The notes: generated by a model not told the origin, from the sequence alone. Numbered from the stretch's first letter, positions 1 through 9,103 are shown. The stretch: 64,000 nucleotides of DNA from Neobacillus sp. OS1-2 (GCF_030915505.1 NZ_CP133265.1:1984001-2048000); one strand, 5' to 3'. Numbers and translations are program-made.

Positions 1-19
1 GAATCTTCCCCTGATTCAT
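1..19 (-). CDS. 5' end of a divergent gene (partial)
   Basis: Read on the minus strand, an ATG at 19-17 follows an AAAGGAG ribosome-binding site by about ten bases and opens a frame of six codons (M-N-Q-G-K-I) that leaves the window. Too little is present to name the product. It faces away from lutR and shares with it the intergenic LutR-type operator at 70-80. A lactate permease (lutP) is a reasonable guess, because lutP neighbours lutR in B. subtilis, but that is inference only. Confidence 0.5.
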
Positions 20-69
20 TGTTCGTTCTCCTTTAACGGAGTAATCGCTTACAAATGTTGGTGACTAGG

Positions 70-80
70 TCATCAGATGA
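70..80. promoter_or_regulatory. LutR operator (candidate), upstream site
   Basis: The 11-bp palindrome TCATC-A-GATGA matches the TCATC-N-GATGA operator known for B. subtilis LutR. The same palindrome with the same left flank (TAGG) occurs again at 1141-1151 before lutA. This copy lies between the divergent partial gene and lutR, so it probably controls the divergent gene, and perhaps lutR itself. Confidence 0.75.
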
Positions 81-218
81 TTAGATGTTTAACAAGCTGA
101 TAAGATGAATTATATGGATATTAAAATAAAATTACAATAGAAAATTTACATTTTTCCATAATTTATGTTTAGCTTTTAAATGGCCAATTCATTTTCTCGA
201 TAATTTTTCGAAAAAGGG

Positions 219-224
219 TATAAT
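219..224 (+). promoter_or_regulatory. -10 box for lutR
   Basis: A perfect TATAAT lies 44 bases before the lutR start. No convincing -35 box is visible at 16-18 bp, so the promoter is weak or assisted. Confidence 0.4.
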
Positions 225-267
225 TAGATTTACGATAACCTGACGTATTGTTAAAGGGGCTCAGTGA

Positions 268-1005
268 ATGGAATATAAAAAGATCAAACCGAAGAAGATT
301 TATGAAGAGGTTGCCGAAGCAATCTATGAGATGATTCGGGCAGGAAGGCTAAAACCGGGTGAAAAAATAGACTCTGTTCAACAACTCGCTGAAAGCTTTC
401 AGGTAGGACGTTCTGCGATTCGTGAGGCATTAACGTCATTGCGTGCAATGGGACTAATAGAAATGAAGCAAGGGGAAGGAACCTTTGTGAAGGAATTTGA
501 AAAAGACCAAATTACTTTCCCACTGTCAACTGCCATTTTAATGAATAAGGAAGATATTGCTGAGTTAGTAGAGGTACGAAAGATTATTGAAAGCGGGACA
601 GCAGCCGCCGCCGCCAAACGAAGAACGGAACAGCATCTAGCTATGATGGAGGCTGCACTTGAGGCAATGAATGGGGCAAAAGGGAATGAAGAACTAGGTG
701 AAAAAGCCGATTTACAGTTTCACCTGGCACTAGCTGATGCCGCACAAAATCAGTTGCTGGCGAGTTTAATGAATCATGTTTCCGATTTAATGGTGGAGAC
801 CATGCGAGAAACACGCAGGGTATGGTTATTTTCAAAACAAACAACATTAGAGCGGTTATATCATGAGCATTTGGCGATATATGAGGCAATTAAGAATCAA
901 GATGAAACCGAAGCGCGAAATAGGATGCTGATTCATCTTGGAAATGTGGATAAGATCCTGAAAGAATATTTCCAGCATACGTCGATGTTTAATCATGAGA
1001 AATAG
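268..1005 (+). CDS. lutR: GntR/FadR-type repressor of lactate utilisation
   Basis: Transcriptional regulator of 245 residues. Residues about 10-75 form a winged helix of the GntR family (segment S-V-Q-Q-L-A-E-S-F followed by RSAIREAL) and about 95-225 form an all-helical FCD ligand domain, the FadR-subfamily layout. An AAAGGGG ribosome-binding site precedes the ATG. It stands directly before lutABC and is flanked by two copies of the LutR palindrome, which supports the name. In B. subtilis LutR represses lutABC and lutP until L-lactate is present. The ligand and direct binding here are inferred. Confidence 0.88.
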   Translation: MEYKKIKPKKIYEEVAEAIYEMIRAGRLKPGEKIDSVQQLAESFQVGRSAIREALTSLRAMGLIEMKQGEGTFVKEFEKDQITFPLSTAILMNKEDIAELVEVRKIIESGTAAAAAKRRTEQHLAMMEAALEAMNGAKGNEELGEKADLQFHLALADAAQNQLLASLMNHVSDLMVETMRETRRVWLFSKQTTLERLYHEHLAIYEAIKNQDETEARNRMLIHLGNVDKILKEYFQHTSMFNHEK

Positions 1006-1049
1006 GATAGAAAAGGAGTTCTCACACATTGAGAGCTCTTTTTCTATCC
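1005..1049. terminator. terminator after lutR
   Basis: Long near-perfect hairpin, left arm 1005-1023 and right arm 1031-1049, with an internal run of five T. It starts at the lutR stop codon and separates lutR from the lutA promoter. Confidence 0.7.
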
Positions 1050-1097
1050 CTTAACAAGGTGGAAAATCATCTTTTTTGATGAAAACCCTTTCTCCTC

Positions 1098-1125
1098 TTG
1101 CAATTTTTGATGTAGAATATAGAAT
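1098..1125 (+). promoter_or_regulatory. lutABC promoter (candidate)
   Basis: TTGCAA at 1098 and TAGAAT at 1120 are spaced by 16 bp. The LutR palindrome begins about 15 bp after the -10 box, a position where a bound repressor would block early transcription. Confidence 0.5.
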
Positions 1126-1140
1126 ATTAACATTGTTAGG

Positions 1141-1151
1141 TCATCAGATGA
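1141..1151. promoter_or_regulatory. LutR operator (candidate), lutA site
   Basis: Second perfect TCATC-A-GATGA palindrome, just downstream of the candidate lutA promoter and 59 bases before the lutA start. It shares the TAGG left flank with the site at 70-80. Confidence 0.8.
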
Positions 1152-1209
1152 CCGGTTTACCAGTTTGCTATGTTTGAAAATTTTAAAAAAGTGAGAGAGG
1201 GAGAAAAAA

Positions 1210-1926
1210 ATGAAGGTTTCTCTTTTTGCAACATGTATCGTCGATATGTTCCAGAGCAATGTAGGAAGGGCGACAGTTGAACTACTTGAAAGACTTGGGT
1301 GCGAGGTTGAATTCCCGGAGTCTCAAGTATGCTGCGGCCAGCCAGCTTATAATAGCGGTTATGTCAAGGAATCAAAAGAAGCGATGAAGAGAATGATTGA
1401 AACGTTTAATCATGCCGAATACGTTGTTTCACCATCCGGCTCATGTGCGTTTATGTTTCACGAATATCCTCATATTTTTGCAGGAGATCCTGTCTGGGAG
1501 CCAAAGGCAAAACAATTAGCGGAAAAGACTTACGAACTGACGCAATTTATTGTGGAGGTTTTAAAAATTGAAGATGTTGGCGCTACTTTAGAGGGAACGG
1601 CTACCTACCATACTTCTTGTCACATGACACGATTATTAGGGGTAAAAGAACCGCCAATGATTCTATTAAAAAATGTGAAAGGATTGAAGTTCACAGAATT
1701 ACCAGGTAAAGAACAATGCTGTGGCTTTGGCGGAACCTTCTCCGTAAAAAACGCTCAAATATCAGAGCAAATGGTCGATGAAAAGGTTCGTCATGTCGAA
1801 GAGACAGGGGCTGAGTATCTGATCGGAGCCGATGGTGCCTGCTTAATGAATATTGGCGGCCGAATGGAAAGGGTAGGCAAACAGGTAAAAGTCATGCATA
1901 TTGCTGAAGTATTAAATAGCCACTAA
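1210..1926 (+). CDS. lutA: lactate utilisation protein A, Fe-S oxidoreductase subunit
   Basis: 238-residue protein of the CCG-domain family. Two cysteine motifs (CCGQPAYN near residue 43 and CCGFGG near 175) are the iron-sulfur/heterodisulfide-type signatures. With LutB and LutC it forms the cytoplasmic LutABC complex that oxidises L-lactate to pyruvate. A GAGAGAGGGAG ribosome-binding site precedes the ATG. First gene of the lutABC operon; lutB follows after 37 bases. Confidence 0.93.
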   Translation: MKVSLFATCIVDMFQSNVGRATVELLERLGCEVEFPESQVCCGQPAYNSGYVKESKEAMKRMIETFNHAEYVVSPSGSCAFMFHEYPHIFAGDPVWEPKAKQLAEKTYELTQFIVEVLKIEDVGATLEGTATYHTSCHMTRLLGVKEPPMILLKNVKGLKFTELPGKEQCCGFGGTFSVKNAQISEQMVDEKVRHVEETGAEYLIGADGACLMNIGGRMERVGKQVKVMHIAEVLNSH

Positions 1927-1963
1927 TGGGTCACTGCTTTTTATAGACTGGGGGGAAATTCAA

Positions 1964-3391
1964 ATGGCAATGAAGATTAGTACGGAAAAGTTTAAAGATC
2001 GTGTTGATCATGGCATTCATGATCAATTTATGCGGGGTGCTGTCGCCGGTGCCCAAGATGGTATGGGGATTAAACGAAAAGTTGTCACAACTGATGAATT
2101 AGATAATTGGGAGGATTGGCGCAATCATGGCGAGGAAATCCGCCAGCATGTGCTTGAGCACCTCGATTATTATTTGGAGCAGTTAAGCGAAAACATTGCT
2201 GCGCGCGGCGGCCATGTCTTTTTTGCGCAAACGAAGGAAGAGGCCAATGATTATATTAGAGGTGTTGTACAGCGTAAAAACGCCAAAAAGGTCGTTAAGG
2301 CGAAATCAATGGTAACAGAGGAAATCAGCTTAAATGGGATGCTGGAGGAAGAAGGCTGCGAGGTAGTCGAGACGGATCTCGGGGAATATATTCTCCAACT
2401 CGATGAGCATGATCCGCCATCACATATTGTGGTACCTGCACTTCATAAAAACAAAGAACAAATTCGTGATGTCTTTGCGAAAAAACTTGGTTATACGAAA
2501 ACGTCAAAACCCGAGGAGCTTGCCTACCAAGCACGTGTGACGTTGCGTGAAAAATTCCTTGAAGCCGATATCGGGATTACCGGCTGTAATTTTGCAGTGG
2601 CTGAAACGGGTTCCTTTAGCTTAGTGACGAACGAAGGAAATGCTGATTTAGTCACGGCCTTGCCAAAAACACAAATCACTGTTATGGGAATGGAACGAAT
2701 TGTTCCTACTTTTGAGGAAATGGAAGTCCTTGTTAGTATGTTGACGCGCAGTGCGGTTGGACAGAAGCTAACCAGTTATATTACCGTTTTAACTGGTCCG
2801 CGTGAAGAATTGGATGTGGACGGCCCCGAGGAATTTCACCTTGTCATTGTTGATAACGGCAGATCAGAAATTCTGGGAAGCGAGTTCCAATCCATCCTTC
2901 AATGTATCCGCTGCGGGGCTTGTATCAATGTATGCCCTGTTTATCGTCATATTGGCGGTCATTCCTACGGATCCATCTATCCAGGGCCGGTAGGTGCCGT
3001 TCTTTCACCATTACTAGGGGGATATGATGAATATAAAGAGCTTCCATATGCCTCTACCCTTTGTGGTGCATGTACGGAAGTCTGTCCAGTGAAAATCCCA
3101 TTGCATAATTTGCTTCATCAACACCGGGTAAACATTGTTGAAAAGGAAGGGAAAGCACCTGTTTCTGAAAAGCTATTAATGAAGGCATTTGGGCTTGGCG
3201 CTTCGTCACCTGCTTTGTATAAATTTGGTTCAAAAATTGCACCTGCTGCCATGACGCCATTTACGTCGGGCGATAAAATCACCAAAGGGCCGGGGCCGCT
3301 TAAGGCTTGGACGGATATACGGGAATTCCCTGCTCCAAATAAAGAGAGATTCAGAGATTGGTTTAAACAGCGCGAGAAAGGAGACAACTAA
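1964..3391 (+). CDS. lutB: lactate utilisation protein B, LUD domain plus ferredoxin domain
   Basis: 475-residue subunit of the lactate-oxidising LutABC complex. An N-terminal LUD domain (about residues 60-300) is followed by two 4Fe-4S motifs: [12 protein letters not shown] near residue 310 and CGACTEVCP near 370, the second lacking the first cysteine of a full motif, as is usual in this family. GGGGGGA ribosome-binding site before ATG 1964. The start gives a protein of normal family length. lutC begins three bases after its stop, so the two are translated together. Confidence 0.93.
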   Translation: MAMKISTEKFKDRVDHGIHDQFMRGAVAGAQDGMGIKRKVVTTDELDNWEDWRNHGEEIRQHVLEHLDYYLEQLSENIAARGGHVFFAQTKEEANDYIRGVVQRKNAKKVVKAKSMVTEEISLNGMLEEEGCEVVETDLGEYILQLDEHDPPSHIVVPALHKNKEQIRDVFAKKLGYTKTSKPEELAYQARVTLREKFLEADIGITGCNFAVAETGSFSLVTNEGNADLVTALPKTQITVMGMERIVPTFEEMEVLVSMLTRSAVGQKLTSYITVLTGPREELDVDGPEEFHLVIVDNGRSEILGSEFQSILQCIRCGACINVCPVYRHIGGHSYGSIYPGPVGAVLSPLLGGYDEYKELPYASTLCGACTEVCPVKIPLHNLLHQHRVNIVEKEGKAPVSEKLLMKAFGLGASSPALYKFGSKIAPAAMTPFTSGDKITKGPGPLKAWTDIREFPAPNKERFRDWFKQREKGDN

Positions 3392-3393
3392 AC

Positions 3394-4113
3394 ATGAACG
3401 GCACCATCCAAAACCAAGATCAATTTTTAAATCAACTTGCCAGCCGTCTGAACCGGCCGCGAATTTCGACTCCAATTGAAAGGCCGAACTGGAAGTTTCA
3501 GCCACAATATGAAGTATTAAAGGATGCAACACAGGATGATCTTTTAGCTGTCTTTGAGGAACATTGCAAAAAGATCCATACAAAGATGTATACAACTGAC
3601 TTAAAAGATTTGTCAGCTGTCGTAAATGATGTGGTCCTTGACTATGGCGGCGGCCCAGTTGTGACGTGGAAAGATGACAGGTTCTCTGAGTGGGGGCTAG
3701 ATTCCCTATTTAAACAAAAATGGCCGATGCAAAAGATCGATATGTTTGAGTGGGACTATACCTTAGGTGAAGAGAACATTCATCATGCAGAAAAGGCGAA
3801 TGTCGGCATCACAATCAGTGAAATAACCCTTGCTGAATCGGGTACAGTGGTCCTTTTTAGTAATAAAGATAAGGGCAGAACGGTCAGCTTCTTACCGGCA
3901 ACATCGATAATGTTGATTCCGAAAAGCAGCCTTGTTCCGAGAATGACTCAGGCAGCAGTGAAGATGCGGGAAATTTACGAAGAGACCGGACACGTAGCCT
4001 CCTGCATCAATTTTATTACCGGTCCAAGTAACTCGGCTGATATTGAGCTGAACCTTGTCGTTGGCGTACATGGCCCTATAAAGGCAAGTTATATTGTCAT
4101 TAATGATTTATAA
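3394..4113 (+). CDS. lutC: lactate utilisation protein C, LUD domain
   Basis: 239-residue LUD-domain subunit, the third member of the LutABC L-lactate oxidation complex. The conserved ISEITLAESGTVVL segment near residue 140 parallels a similar segment of LutB ([13 protein letters not shown]). An AAAGGAG ribosome-binding site lies inside the end of lutB. The operon ends here with a strong terminator at 4133-4157. Confidence 0.92.
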   Translation: MNGTIQNQDQFLNQLASRLNRPRISTPIERPNWKFQPQYEVLKDATQDDLLAVFEEHCKKIHTKMYTTDLKDLSAVVNDVVLDYGGGPVVTWKDDRFSEWGLDSLFKQKWPMQKIDMFEWDYTLGEENIHHAEKANVGITISEITLAESGTVVLFSNKDKGRTVSFLPATSIMLIPKSSLVPRMTQAAVKMREIYEETGHVASCINFITGPSNSADIELNLVVGVHGPIKASYIVINDL

Positions 4114-4132
4114 TAAGAATGTAAGGTATGAG

Positions 4133-4157
4133 AACCAGGTATTTGCCTGGTTTTTTT
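4133..4157 (+). terminator. lutABC terminator
   Basis: Stem AACCAGG/CCTGGTT (4133-4139 with 4146-4152) followed by a run of seven T. A longer reading of yabM would start inside this hairpin, which argues for the later yabM start. Confidence 0.9.
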
Positions 4158-4159
4158 AA

Positions 4160-4186
4160 TTGTCAATTACCACAATGTGCTATAAT
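4160..4186 (+). promoter_or_regulatory. yabM promoter
   Basis: Extended -10 element TGC-TATAAT (4178-4186) with TTGTCA at 4160, spacing 15 bp. Lies between the lut terminator and the yabM start. Confidence 0.65.
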
Positions 4187-4217
4187 TACCTTCTTAGTTC
4201 ATTTAGTAGGTGAAGCA

Positions 4218-5840
4218 ATGAATACCATGAATCAATCAAAATCCCTATTTAAAGGGGCTTTTATTTTAACAATCGCTGCGATCTTGACGAAAATATTAAG
4301 TGCCTTTTACAGGATTCCTTTTCAAAATATTGTCGGCGATATTGGTTTTTATATTTATCAACAAGTGTACCCGTTTTATGGGATGGCAATCGTCTTGGCG
4401 ACAACAGGATTTCCTGTTGTCATCTCCAAACTTTATGCAGAACAAAGGGAAACAGGCAACGATTCAAAATCGCGACTACTTCTACTGGTGGCCTTTGTTT
4501 TTTTACAAGTAGTTGGCATTATTTGTTTTTTAGTGCTCTATATCGGTGCAAAAGGAATAGCCAACTGGATGAATGACCCCCAGCTAGCTATTCTTTTAAG
4601 GGTTGTTTCAATTGTGTTTTTAACCTTTCCGCTTGTTTCAATATTAAGGGGATATTATCAAGGGATTGGCAATATGGTTCCTACAGCCCTCTCACAGGTT
4701 GGTGAACAATCGGTTCGGGTGCTGACAATATTGTTCCTATCGTATCTTTTTATGCAAAAGGGCTATTCCCTTTATTTAGTGGGTGGCGGGGCAATGTTTG
4801 GCTCAATTACCGGGAGTATTGTAGCCGCCGTTATTTTGTTTATGTTTTTGTTGGTTCGTAAAGAATGGAAAGAGGTCAAACCGGAACAGCGAATGTCTCA
4901 AAATAGCTGGACGGAGGTCAAAGGGATTGTAAAGGCTTTGATTTTCCAAGGGCTGATGATTTGTTTAAGCGGGATGCTGATGATATTTATTCAATTAGCA
5001 GATTCCTTAACGCTCTATCCTTTACTTGTTGCAGGTGGCATGGAAGCGGATCTGGCGAAAAGCATGAAGGGGATCTTTGATCGCGGCCAGCCGTTAATTC
5101 AGTTAGGAACTGTTGCGGCCACCTCCATGGCGTTAACCCTTGTGCCGCTTATTAGCCGGGCACGCTTGGCGGAAAAGTCGGATGAACTGCATGATAAGGT
5201 CCAATTGGCGCTCAAAGTTAGTACGGTGATCGGGTTAGGTGCATCTGCTGGTTTATGGGCCATTATTGAGCAAACGAATACCATGCTATTTGAAAACCAA
5301 TGGGGGTCATCTGTACTGGGAGTACTCGGGTTTGTCATTCTTTTCACCTCGATCATCTCAACAGTGATTGCCATCATGCAGGGACTTGGCAGCCTACTAT
5401 TTCCGGCATTTGCTGTGGTAGTCTCTTTTCCACTAAAATATAGTTTAAATAGTATCTTTATTCCGTTATATGGAACCATGGGGGCCGCTATTTCATCCCT
5501 GCTTTCATTAGGTTTGGTCTCGTGCTTGTTGTTCCTTAAATTTAGAAAAATGACTATACGACCGCTTTTCGATTGGCATTTTATCAGAATTGTTCTGATG
5601 GCAGCTGTTTTGCTGGTTCTGTTCTTAAAAGGTTATATAGTTGTGACAGATTATGTGGTGAACCTCTTCGTATTGCATCGTTTAGGTGCTGCTATGCAAG
5701 CTTTAAGTGCTGTGGGACTTGGCGGCCTGCTCTTTTTATTGGTGATCATTCGCGGAAACGTCTTTCGTGAGGAAGAATTGGCCTTATTCCCGTTCGGAAG
5801 TAAATTAATACATCTAATAGCACGAAAGGATAGGAGATAA
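4218..5840 (+). CDS. yabM: SpoVB/MurJ-like polysaccharide or lipid-linked precursor transporter YabM
   Basis: 540-residue integral membrane protein with about 14 hydrophobic segments from residue 10 to the end, of the polysaccharide-synthase/MVF flippase superfamily that includes SpoVB and MurJ. The substrate is not known. The start at 4218 has an AGGTGA ribosome-binding site seven bases upstream. The open frame reaches back to 4128, but that extension lies inside the lut terminator and ahead of the promoter, so it is rejected. Sits before yabN as in B. subtilis, where spoVT is upstream; here lutC is. Confidence 0.85.
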   Translation: MNTMNQSKSLFKGAFILTIAAILTKILSAFYRIPFQNIVGDIGFYIYQQVYPFYGMAIVLATTGFPVVISKLYAEQRETGNDSKSRLLLLVAFVFLQVVGIICFLVLYIGAKGIANWMNDPQLAILLRVVSIVFLTFPLVSILRGYYQGIGNMVPTALSQVGEQSVRVLTILFLSYLFMQKGYSLYLVGGGAMFGSITGSIVAAVILFMFLLVRKEWKEVKPEQRMSQNSWTEVKGIVKALIFQGLMICLSGMLMIFIQLADSLTLYPLLVAGGMEADLAKSMKGIFDRGQPLIQLGTVAATSMALTLVPLISRARLAEKSDELHDKVQLALKVSTVIGLGASAGLWAIIEQTNTMLFENQWGSSVLGVLGFVILFTSIISTVIAIMQGLGSLLFPAFAVVVSFPLKYSLNSIFIPLYGTMGAAISSLLSLGLVSCLLFLKFRKMTIRPLFDWHFIRIVLMAAVLLVLFLKGYIVVTDYVVNLFVLHRLGAAMQALSAVGLGGLLFLLVIIRGNVFREEELALFPFGSKLIHLIARKDRR

Positions 5841-5844
5841 TCAA

Positions 5845-7320
5845 ATGGAAAAAAGAATTGAAATAGTGGGCTTAGGAGCTGGAGACTTGGAGCAGTTGCC
5901 AGTTGGTGTTTATAAAAAATTACTTCATGCAGGCGGTGGCTTATTTTTACGAACAAAAGAGCATCCGGTGGTGGCGGATTTAGAAAAGGAAGGGCTGACG
6001 TATATTTCCTTTGATACTGTTTACGTGAAACACGAACAGTTTGAGGCGGTTTATGAGGAAATTGCCCAGGCACTGTTGCAAAAGGCAAAAAGTGAGTCGA
6101 TTATTTATGCTGTTCCGGGACACCCGCTTGTGGCCGAGCGTACGGTACAACTTCTTTTGGAGTATGCGCCAAAAGAAGGGGTTGAGGTAATCATTGGCGG
6201 AGGGCAAAGTTTTATTGATCCACTATTCTCTGCCTTAAAAATAGACCCTATTGAGGGGTTCCAACTACTGGACGGGACGTCGCTTCTGTCAAGCCAGCTG
6301 CAAATCGAGCAGCATATCTTTATTAGCCAGGTGTACGATCAATTTGTGGCATCCAACGTAAAGTTAACCTTAATGGAAAAGTTACCTGATGATTACGAGA
6401 TCTATATTGTAACAGCAGCCGGAAGTAATCAAGAAGTCATCGAAAAAGTGCCATTGTATGAGTTGGATCGAAATGTCTCGATTAACAACCTAACCACTGT
6501 TTATATCCCGCCGGTGAGGGAAGAACAAATCTTATTGAAGAATTTCTCTAAGTTAAGGGAGATTATTTCTGTTTTGCGAGGACCAAATGGCTGTCCGTGG
6601 GATAAGGAACAAACACATGAATCATTAAAGAAATATTTAATAGAAGAAACCTATGAGGTTATCGAGGCTATTAATGACGGCGATATTGACCATTTAATAG
6701 AAGAACTAGGGGATGTGCTGCTGCAGGTGATGCTCCATGCACAAATTGGCGAGGATGATGGCTATTTTTCCATTGATGACATTATTGAGGTGTTGTCAGC
6801 GAAAATGATCCGCCGCCATCCGCATGTGTTTGGTACAGGGAAGGCAGAAAGTGCGGAAGAAGTAGTGCAGAACTGGCAGGAAATAAAGCAACAGGAAAAG
6901 GGCGGAGTGGAACCAACTACATCCATGCTTGCGGGTGTCTCAAAAGCACAGCCCAATTTACTACGGGCGTATGAGCTGCAAAAGTTAGCGGCAAAGGTTG
7001 GCTTTGATTGGCAGGAAATTACCCCTGCCTTGGCGAAAGTGAAAGAAGAGCTCGATGAATTTGTGGCAGAATTAGACGGGACGGCGGAAGGTCTACTGCT
7101 TGCTAAAAAGGAATTTGGAGATTTGGTATTTGCCTTTGTCAATGTCGCCAGGTTTTTAAAGATTCATCCGGAGGAAGCCTTATTTGAAACAAACGAAAAG
7201 TTTATCCGTAGGTTTCAATACGTGGAGGAAAGCGTACAGAGAAGTGGCAGATCGTTTGAGGAGCATACACTTGAGGAGCTTGACCACTATTGGGACAAGG
7301 CAAAGGGTAAAGGATTATAA
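5845..7320 (+). CDS. yabN: fusion of SAM-dependent methylase domain and MazG pyrophosphohydrolase YabN
   Basis: 491 residues. The N-terminal 220 or so resemble tetrapyrrole methylases (GLGAGDLEQLP at the start, VPGHPLVAE near 90). The C-terminal half carries a MazG nucleotide pyrophosphohydrolase with the GCPWDKEQTHESL and EETYEVIEAI blocks (about 250-280) and a second EELDEFVAEL-type block near 400. MazG domains hydrolyse aberrant or signalling NTPs; the role of the methylase part is unclear. The ribosome-binding site AGGATAGGAG lies within the end of yabM, four bases away. Confidence 0.9.
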   Translation: MEKRIEIVGLGAGDLEQLPVGVYKKLLHAGGGLFLRTKEHPVVADLEKEGLTYISFDTVYVKHEQFEAVYEEIAQALLQKAKSESIIYAVPGHPLVAERTVQLLLEYAPKEGVEVIIGGGQSFIDPLFSALKIDPIEGFQLLDGTSLLSSQLQIEQHIFISQVYDQFVASNVKLTLMEKLPDDYEIYIVTAAGSNQEVIEKVPLYELDRNVSINNLTTVYIPPVREEQILLKNFSKLREIISVLRGPNGCPWDKEQTHESLKKYLIEETYEVIEAINDGDIDHLIEELGDVLLQVMLHAQIGEDDGYFSIDDIIEVLSAKMIRRHPHVFGTGKAESAEEVVQNWQEIKQQEKGGVEPTTSMLAGVSKAQPNLLRAYELQKLAAKVGFDWQEITPALAKVKEELDEFVAELDGTAEGLLLAKKEFGDLVFAFVNVARFLKIHPEEALFETNEKFIRRFQYVEESVQRSGRSFEEHTLEELDHYWDKAKGKGL

Positions 7321-7321
7321 G

Positions 7322-7363
7322 AAAAGCGCAAGCGCCCTGTTCAGCGGGCGTTAGAGCTGGACA
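7322..7363 (+). repeat. short copy of the dispersed hairpin repeat (yabN-yabO)
   Basis: Begins one base after the yabN stop. It has the family ends AAAAGCG...AGCTGGACA and an internal hairpin GCGCCC/GGGCGT. This is a deletion form of the long repeat, keeping only the terminal stem. Confidence 0.75.
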
Positions 7364-7419
7364 TTTCTCAAAGCCCCATGAGATACATTCTGATAATGGA
7401 AAATAGGAGGATTGGCAAT

Positions 7420-7685
7420 ATGCGTTTAGATAAGTTTTTAAAAGTATCAAGATTAATTAAAAGAAGAACGTTGGCAAAGAAGTTTCTGACCAAGGTAGAA
7501 TTGAGGTTAACGGGAAAGAGGCAAAAGCCAGCACAACTGTTAAGGTCGGTGATGAATTAACCATTCGTCTTGGAAATCGCAAGGTGACGGCAAGAATAGA
7601 CCGGATTCAGGAAACATCACGCAAAGATGAAGCGGCGGAGATGTATACGATTTTAACTGAAGAGAGACTTGGCTCAAACGACTAA
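7420..7685 (+). pseudogene. rlbP: S4-domain RNA-binding protein YabO (RlbP), frameshifted
   Basis: From ATG 7420 (AGGAGG ribosome-binding site) the S4 domain start MRLDKFLKVSRLIKRRTLAK is intact, but the frame then shifts. Adding one base to the A-run at 7476-7478 restores E-V-S-D-Q-G-R-I-E-V-N-G and an uninterrupted reading to the stop at 7683-7685, giving 88 residues against 86 in B. subtilis. As written the protein ends after 46 residues. The downstream part keeps good codon structure, so the lesion is either recent or a homopolymer base-call error. YabO/RlbP binds RNA of the large ribosomal subunit in stalled-complex quality control. Confidence 0.85.
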
Positions 7686-7757
7686 AGCTGTTCTATTTTT
7701 ACTGCCCTGCACATACATTTTACCAAAGGTTGTACAAATGATTGTGGGGGATGTAGA

Positions 7758-8060
7758 GTGAGCCAATATTATGATAACCAGCCGACGAAGAGTAGTGTGC
7801 CGGATCATGATGTCATTATGAGAGGAAGAAAGCTTCTCGAAATTACCGGTGTCAAGCAAGTAGAAAGCTTTGATAATGAAGAATTTTTATTGGAAACGTC
7901 AATGGGGTTCTTAGCGATAAAGGGACAAAACTTAACAATGAAAAACCTTGATGTTGAAAAAGGGATTGTCTCCATTAAAGGTAAGATATTTGATTTAGTC
8001 TACTTAGATGAGCAGCATGGGGAGAAAGCTAAAGGTTTCTTTAGCAAGTTATTTCGATGA
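7758..8060 (+). CDS. yabP: spore cortex/coat morphogenesis protein YabP
   Basis: 100 residues, exactly the B. subtilis length, with the conserved GRKLLEITGVKQVESFD and GEKAKGFFSKLF ends. GTG start with GGGGGATG just upstream. Works with YabQ in forming the spore cortex; the family is found only in spore formers. Its stop overlaps the yabQ start (ATGA). Confidence 0.93.
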   Translation: MSQYYDNQPTKSSVPDHDVIMRGRKLLEITGVKQVESFDNEEFLLETSMGFLAIKGQNLTMKNLDVEKGIVSIKGKIFDLVYLDEQHGEKAKGFFSKLFR

Positions 8061-8689
8061 CCCTTTCGACGCAATTTTTAACAATGCTTTCAATGGTTGG
8101 CATGGGGTCGTTATTTGGCGCTATGTTTGATACGTACCAGCGGTTTTTAAAACGACCAAAACAACGAGCTTGGATTGTTTTCCTTAATGATATCTTATTT
8201 TGGATCATTCAGGCTTTGATTGTTTTTTATACGTTATTCTTAGTGAATAATGGGGAATTGCGATTTTATATCTTTATTGCCCTTGTTTGCGGGTTTGCGG
8301 CCTACCAGAGCTTGTTTAAAGGGTTTTATCTACGTTTATTAGAGATCGTGATTCAAACAGTTATCTCCATCGTGACGTTTTTGAAGAAAACCTTCCAGCT
8401 CTTGATCTATAAACCTGTCGTGGGTCTTATTCAACTTGTGATTACGATCATTCTTGCACTTGGCAGGGGACTATTAACCCTTGTCAAATTTGTTTTTAAG
8501 CTTGTATTATTGGTATTGAAGATCATTTATGTGCCATTAAAAACAATTGTGTCATTATTTTGGAAATTTATGCCGAAAGGTATTAAAAATTCCGTCGAGA
8601 AGTTATATAATAGAACGGCAGGAATTTTTGAAAAAATAAGGAATTATAGTAGTAAATGGATAGATAAATGGAAAAGTAGAAAAGAGTGA
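8057..8689 (+). CDS. yabQ: spore cortex membrane protein YabQ
   Basis: 210-residue membrane protein with several hydrophobic segments (about residues 10-30, 40-60, 70-90 and a long one at 120-170) and a basic C-terminus. It overlaps yabP by four bases. In B. subtilis YabQ sits in the membranes around the forespore and is needed for cortex formation. Confidence 0.92.
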   Translation: MTLSTQFLTMLSMVGMGSLFGAMFDTYQRFLKRPKQRAWIVFLNDILFWIIQALIVFYTLFLVNNGELRFYIFIALVCGFAAYQSLFKGFYLRLLEIVIQTVISIVTFLKKTFQLLIYKPVVGLIQLVITIILALGRGLLTLVKFVFKLVLLVLKIIYVPLKTIVSLFWKFMPKGIKNSVEKLYNRTAGIFEKIRNYSSKWIDKWKSRKE

Positions 8690-8702
8690 GGAGGGAAGGG
8701 AA

Positions 8703-9086
8703 GTGGACGCAGATCGGAAAAAAAATGTGTCAAAAATCCAGACAACCTATGTTGAGCAAAAAGAATATGCTGAAATTGCCTCTGCTAGAAAAAGAAAACT
8801 ATTACTAAGGCGATTATCCTTATTTTTTGTTTTTGCTAGCTTACTATCGTATCTGATGATTTCCAGCTATATTTCCCAGACCGCAAAACTCCAGGAAAAA
8901 GTTGCCCAAAAGAAGAAGTCTGACCATGAACTTTCTGAATTAAAGAAGCAGCAAGAAGTTCTGAAAGAGGATATTATTAAATTGAATGATGATGATTACA
9001 TTGGGAAGCTGGCTAGAAAAGAGTACTTTTTCTCGGAACCAAATGAAACAATCTTTAACCTTCCTGATGAAAAGAAAGAAAATTGA
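8703..9086 (+). CDS. divIC: septum formation initiator DivIC (FtsB-like)
   Basis: 127 residues: basic cytoplasmic N-terminus, one membrane segment (about residues 37-57, LFFVFASLLSYLMISSYI), then a coiled coil and the GKLARKEYFFSEPNE block typical of DivIC. It partners DivIB and FtsL in the divisome. GTG start with GAGGAGGGAAGGG just upstream. The gene is transcribed with the yab genes but has its own spacing to yabR, which has a separate promoter. Confidence 0.93.
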   Translation: MDADRKKNVSKIQTTYVEQKEYAEIASARKRKLLLRRLSLFFVFASLLSYLMISSYISQTAKLQEKVAQKKKSDHELSELKKQQEVLKEDIIKLNDDDYIGKLARKEYFFSEPNETIFNLPDEKKEN

Positions 9087-9103
9087 CCCATTGTCGCGTG
9101 TTA

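Noticed and set aside
1005..1049. Hairpin after lutR as a LutR site
   Set aside because: It lacks the TCATC-N-GATGA palindrome and has terminator features.
4128..4217. Longer N-terminus for yabM
   Set aside because: It lies in the lut terminator and upstream of the yabM promoter, and has no ribosome-binding site.
7378..7560. 60-codon protein covering the start of yabO
   Set aside because: It begins upstream of the real ribosome-binding site and its C-terminal half is the out-of-frame reading of yabO after the missing base.
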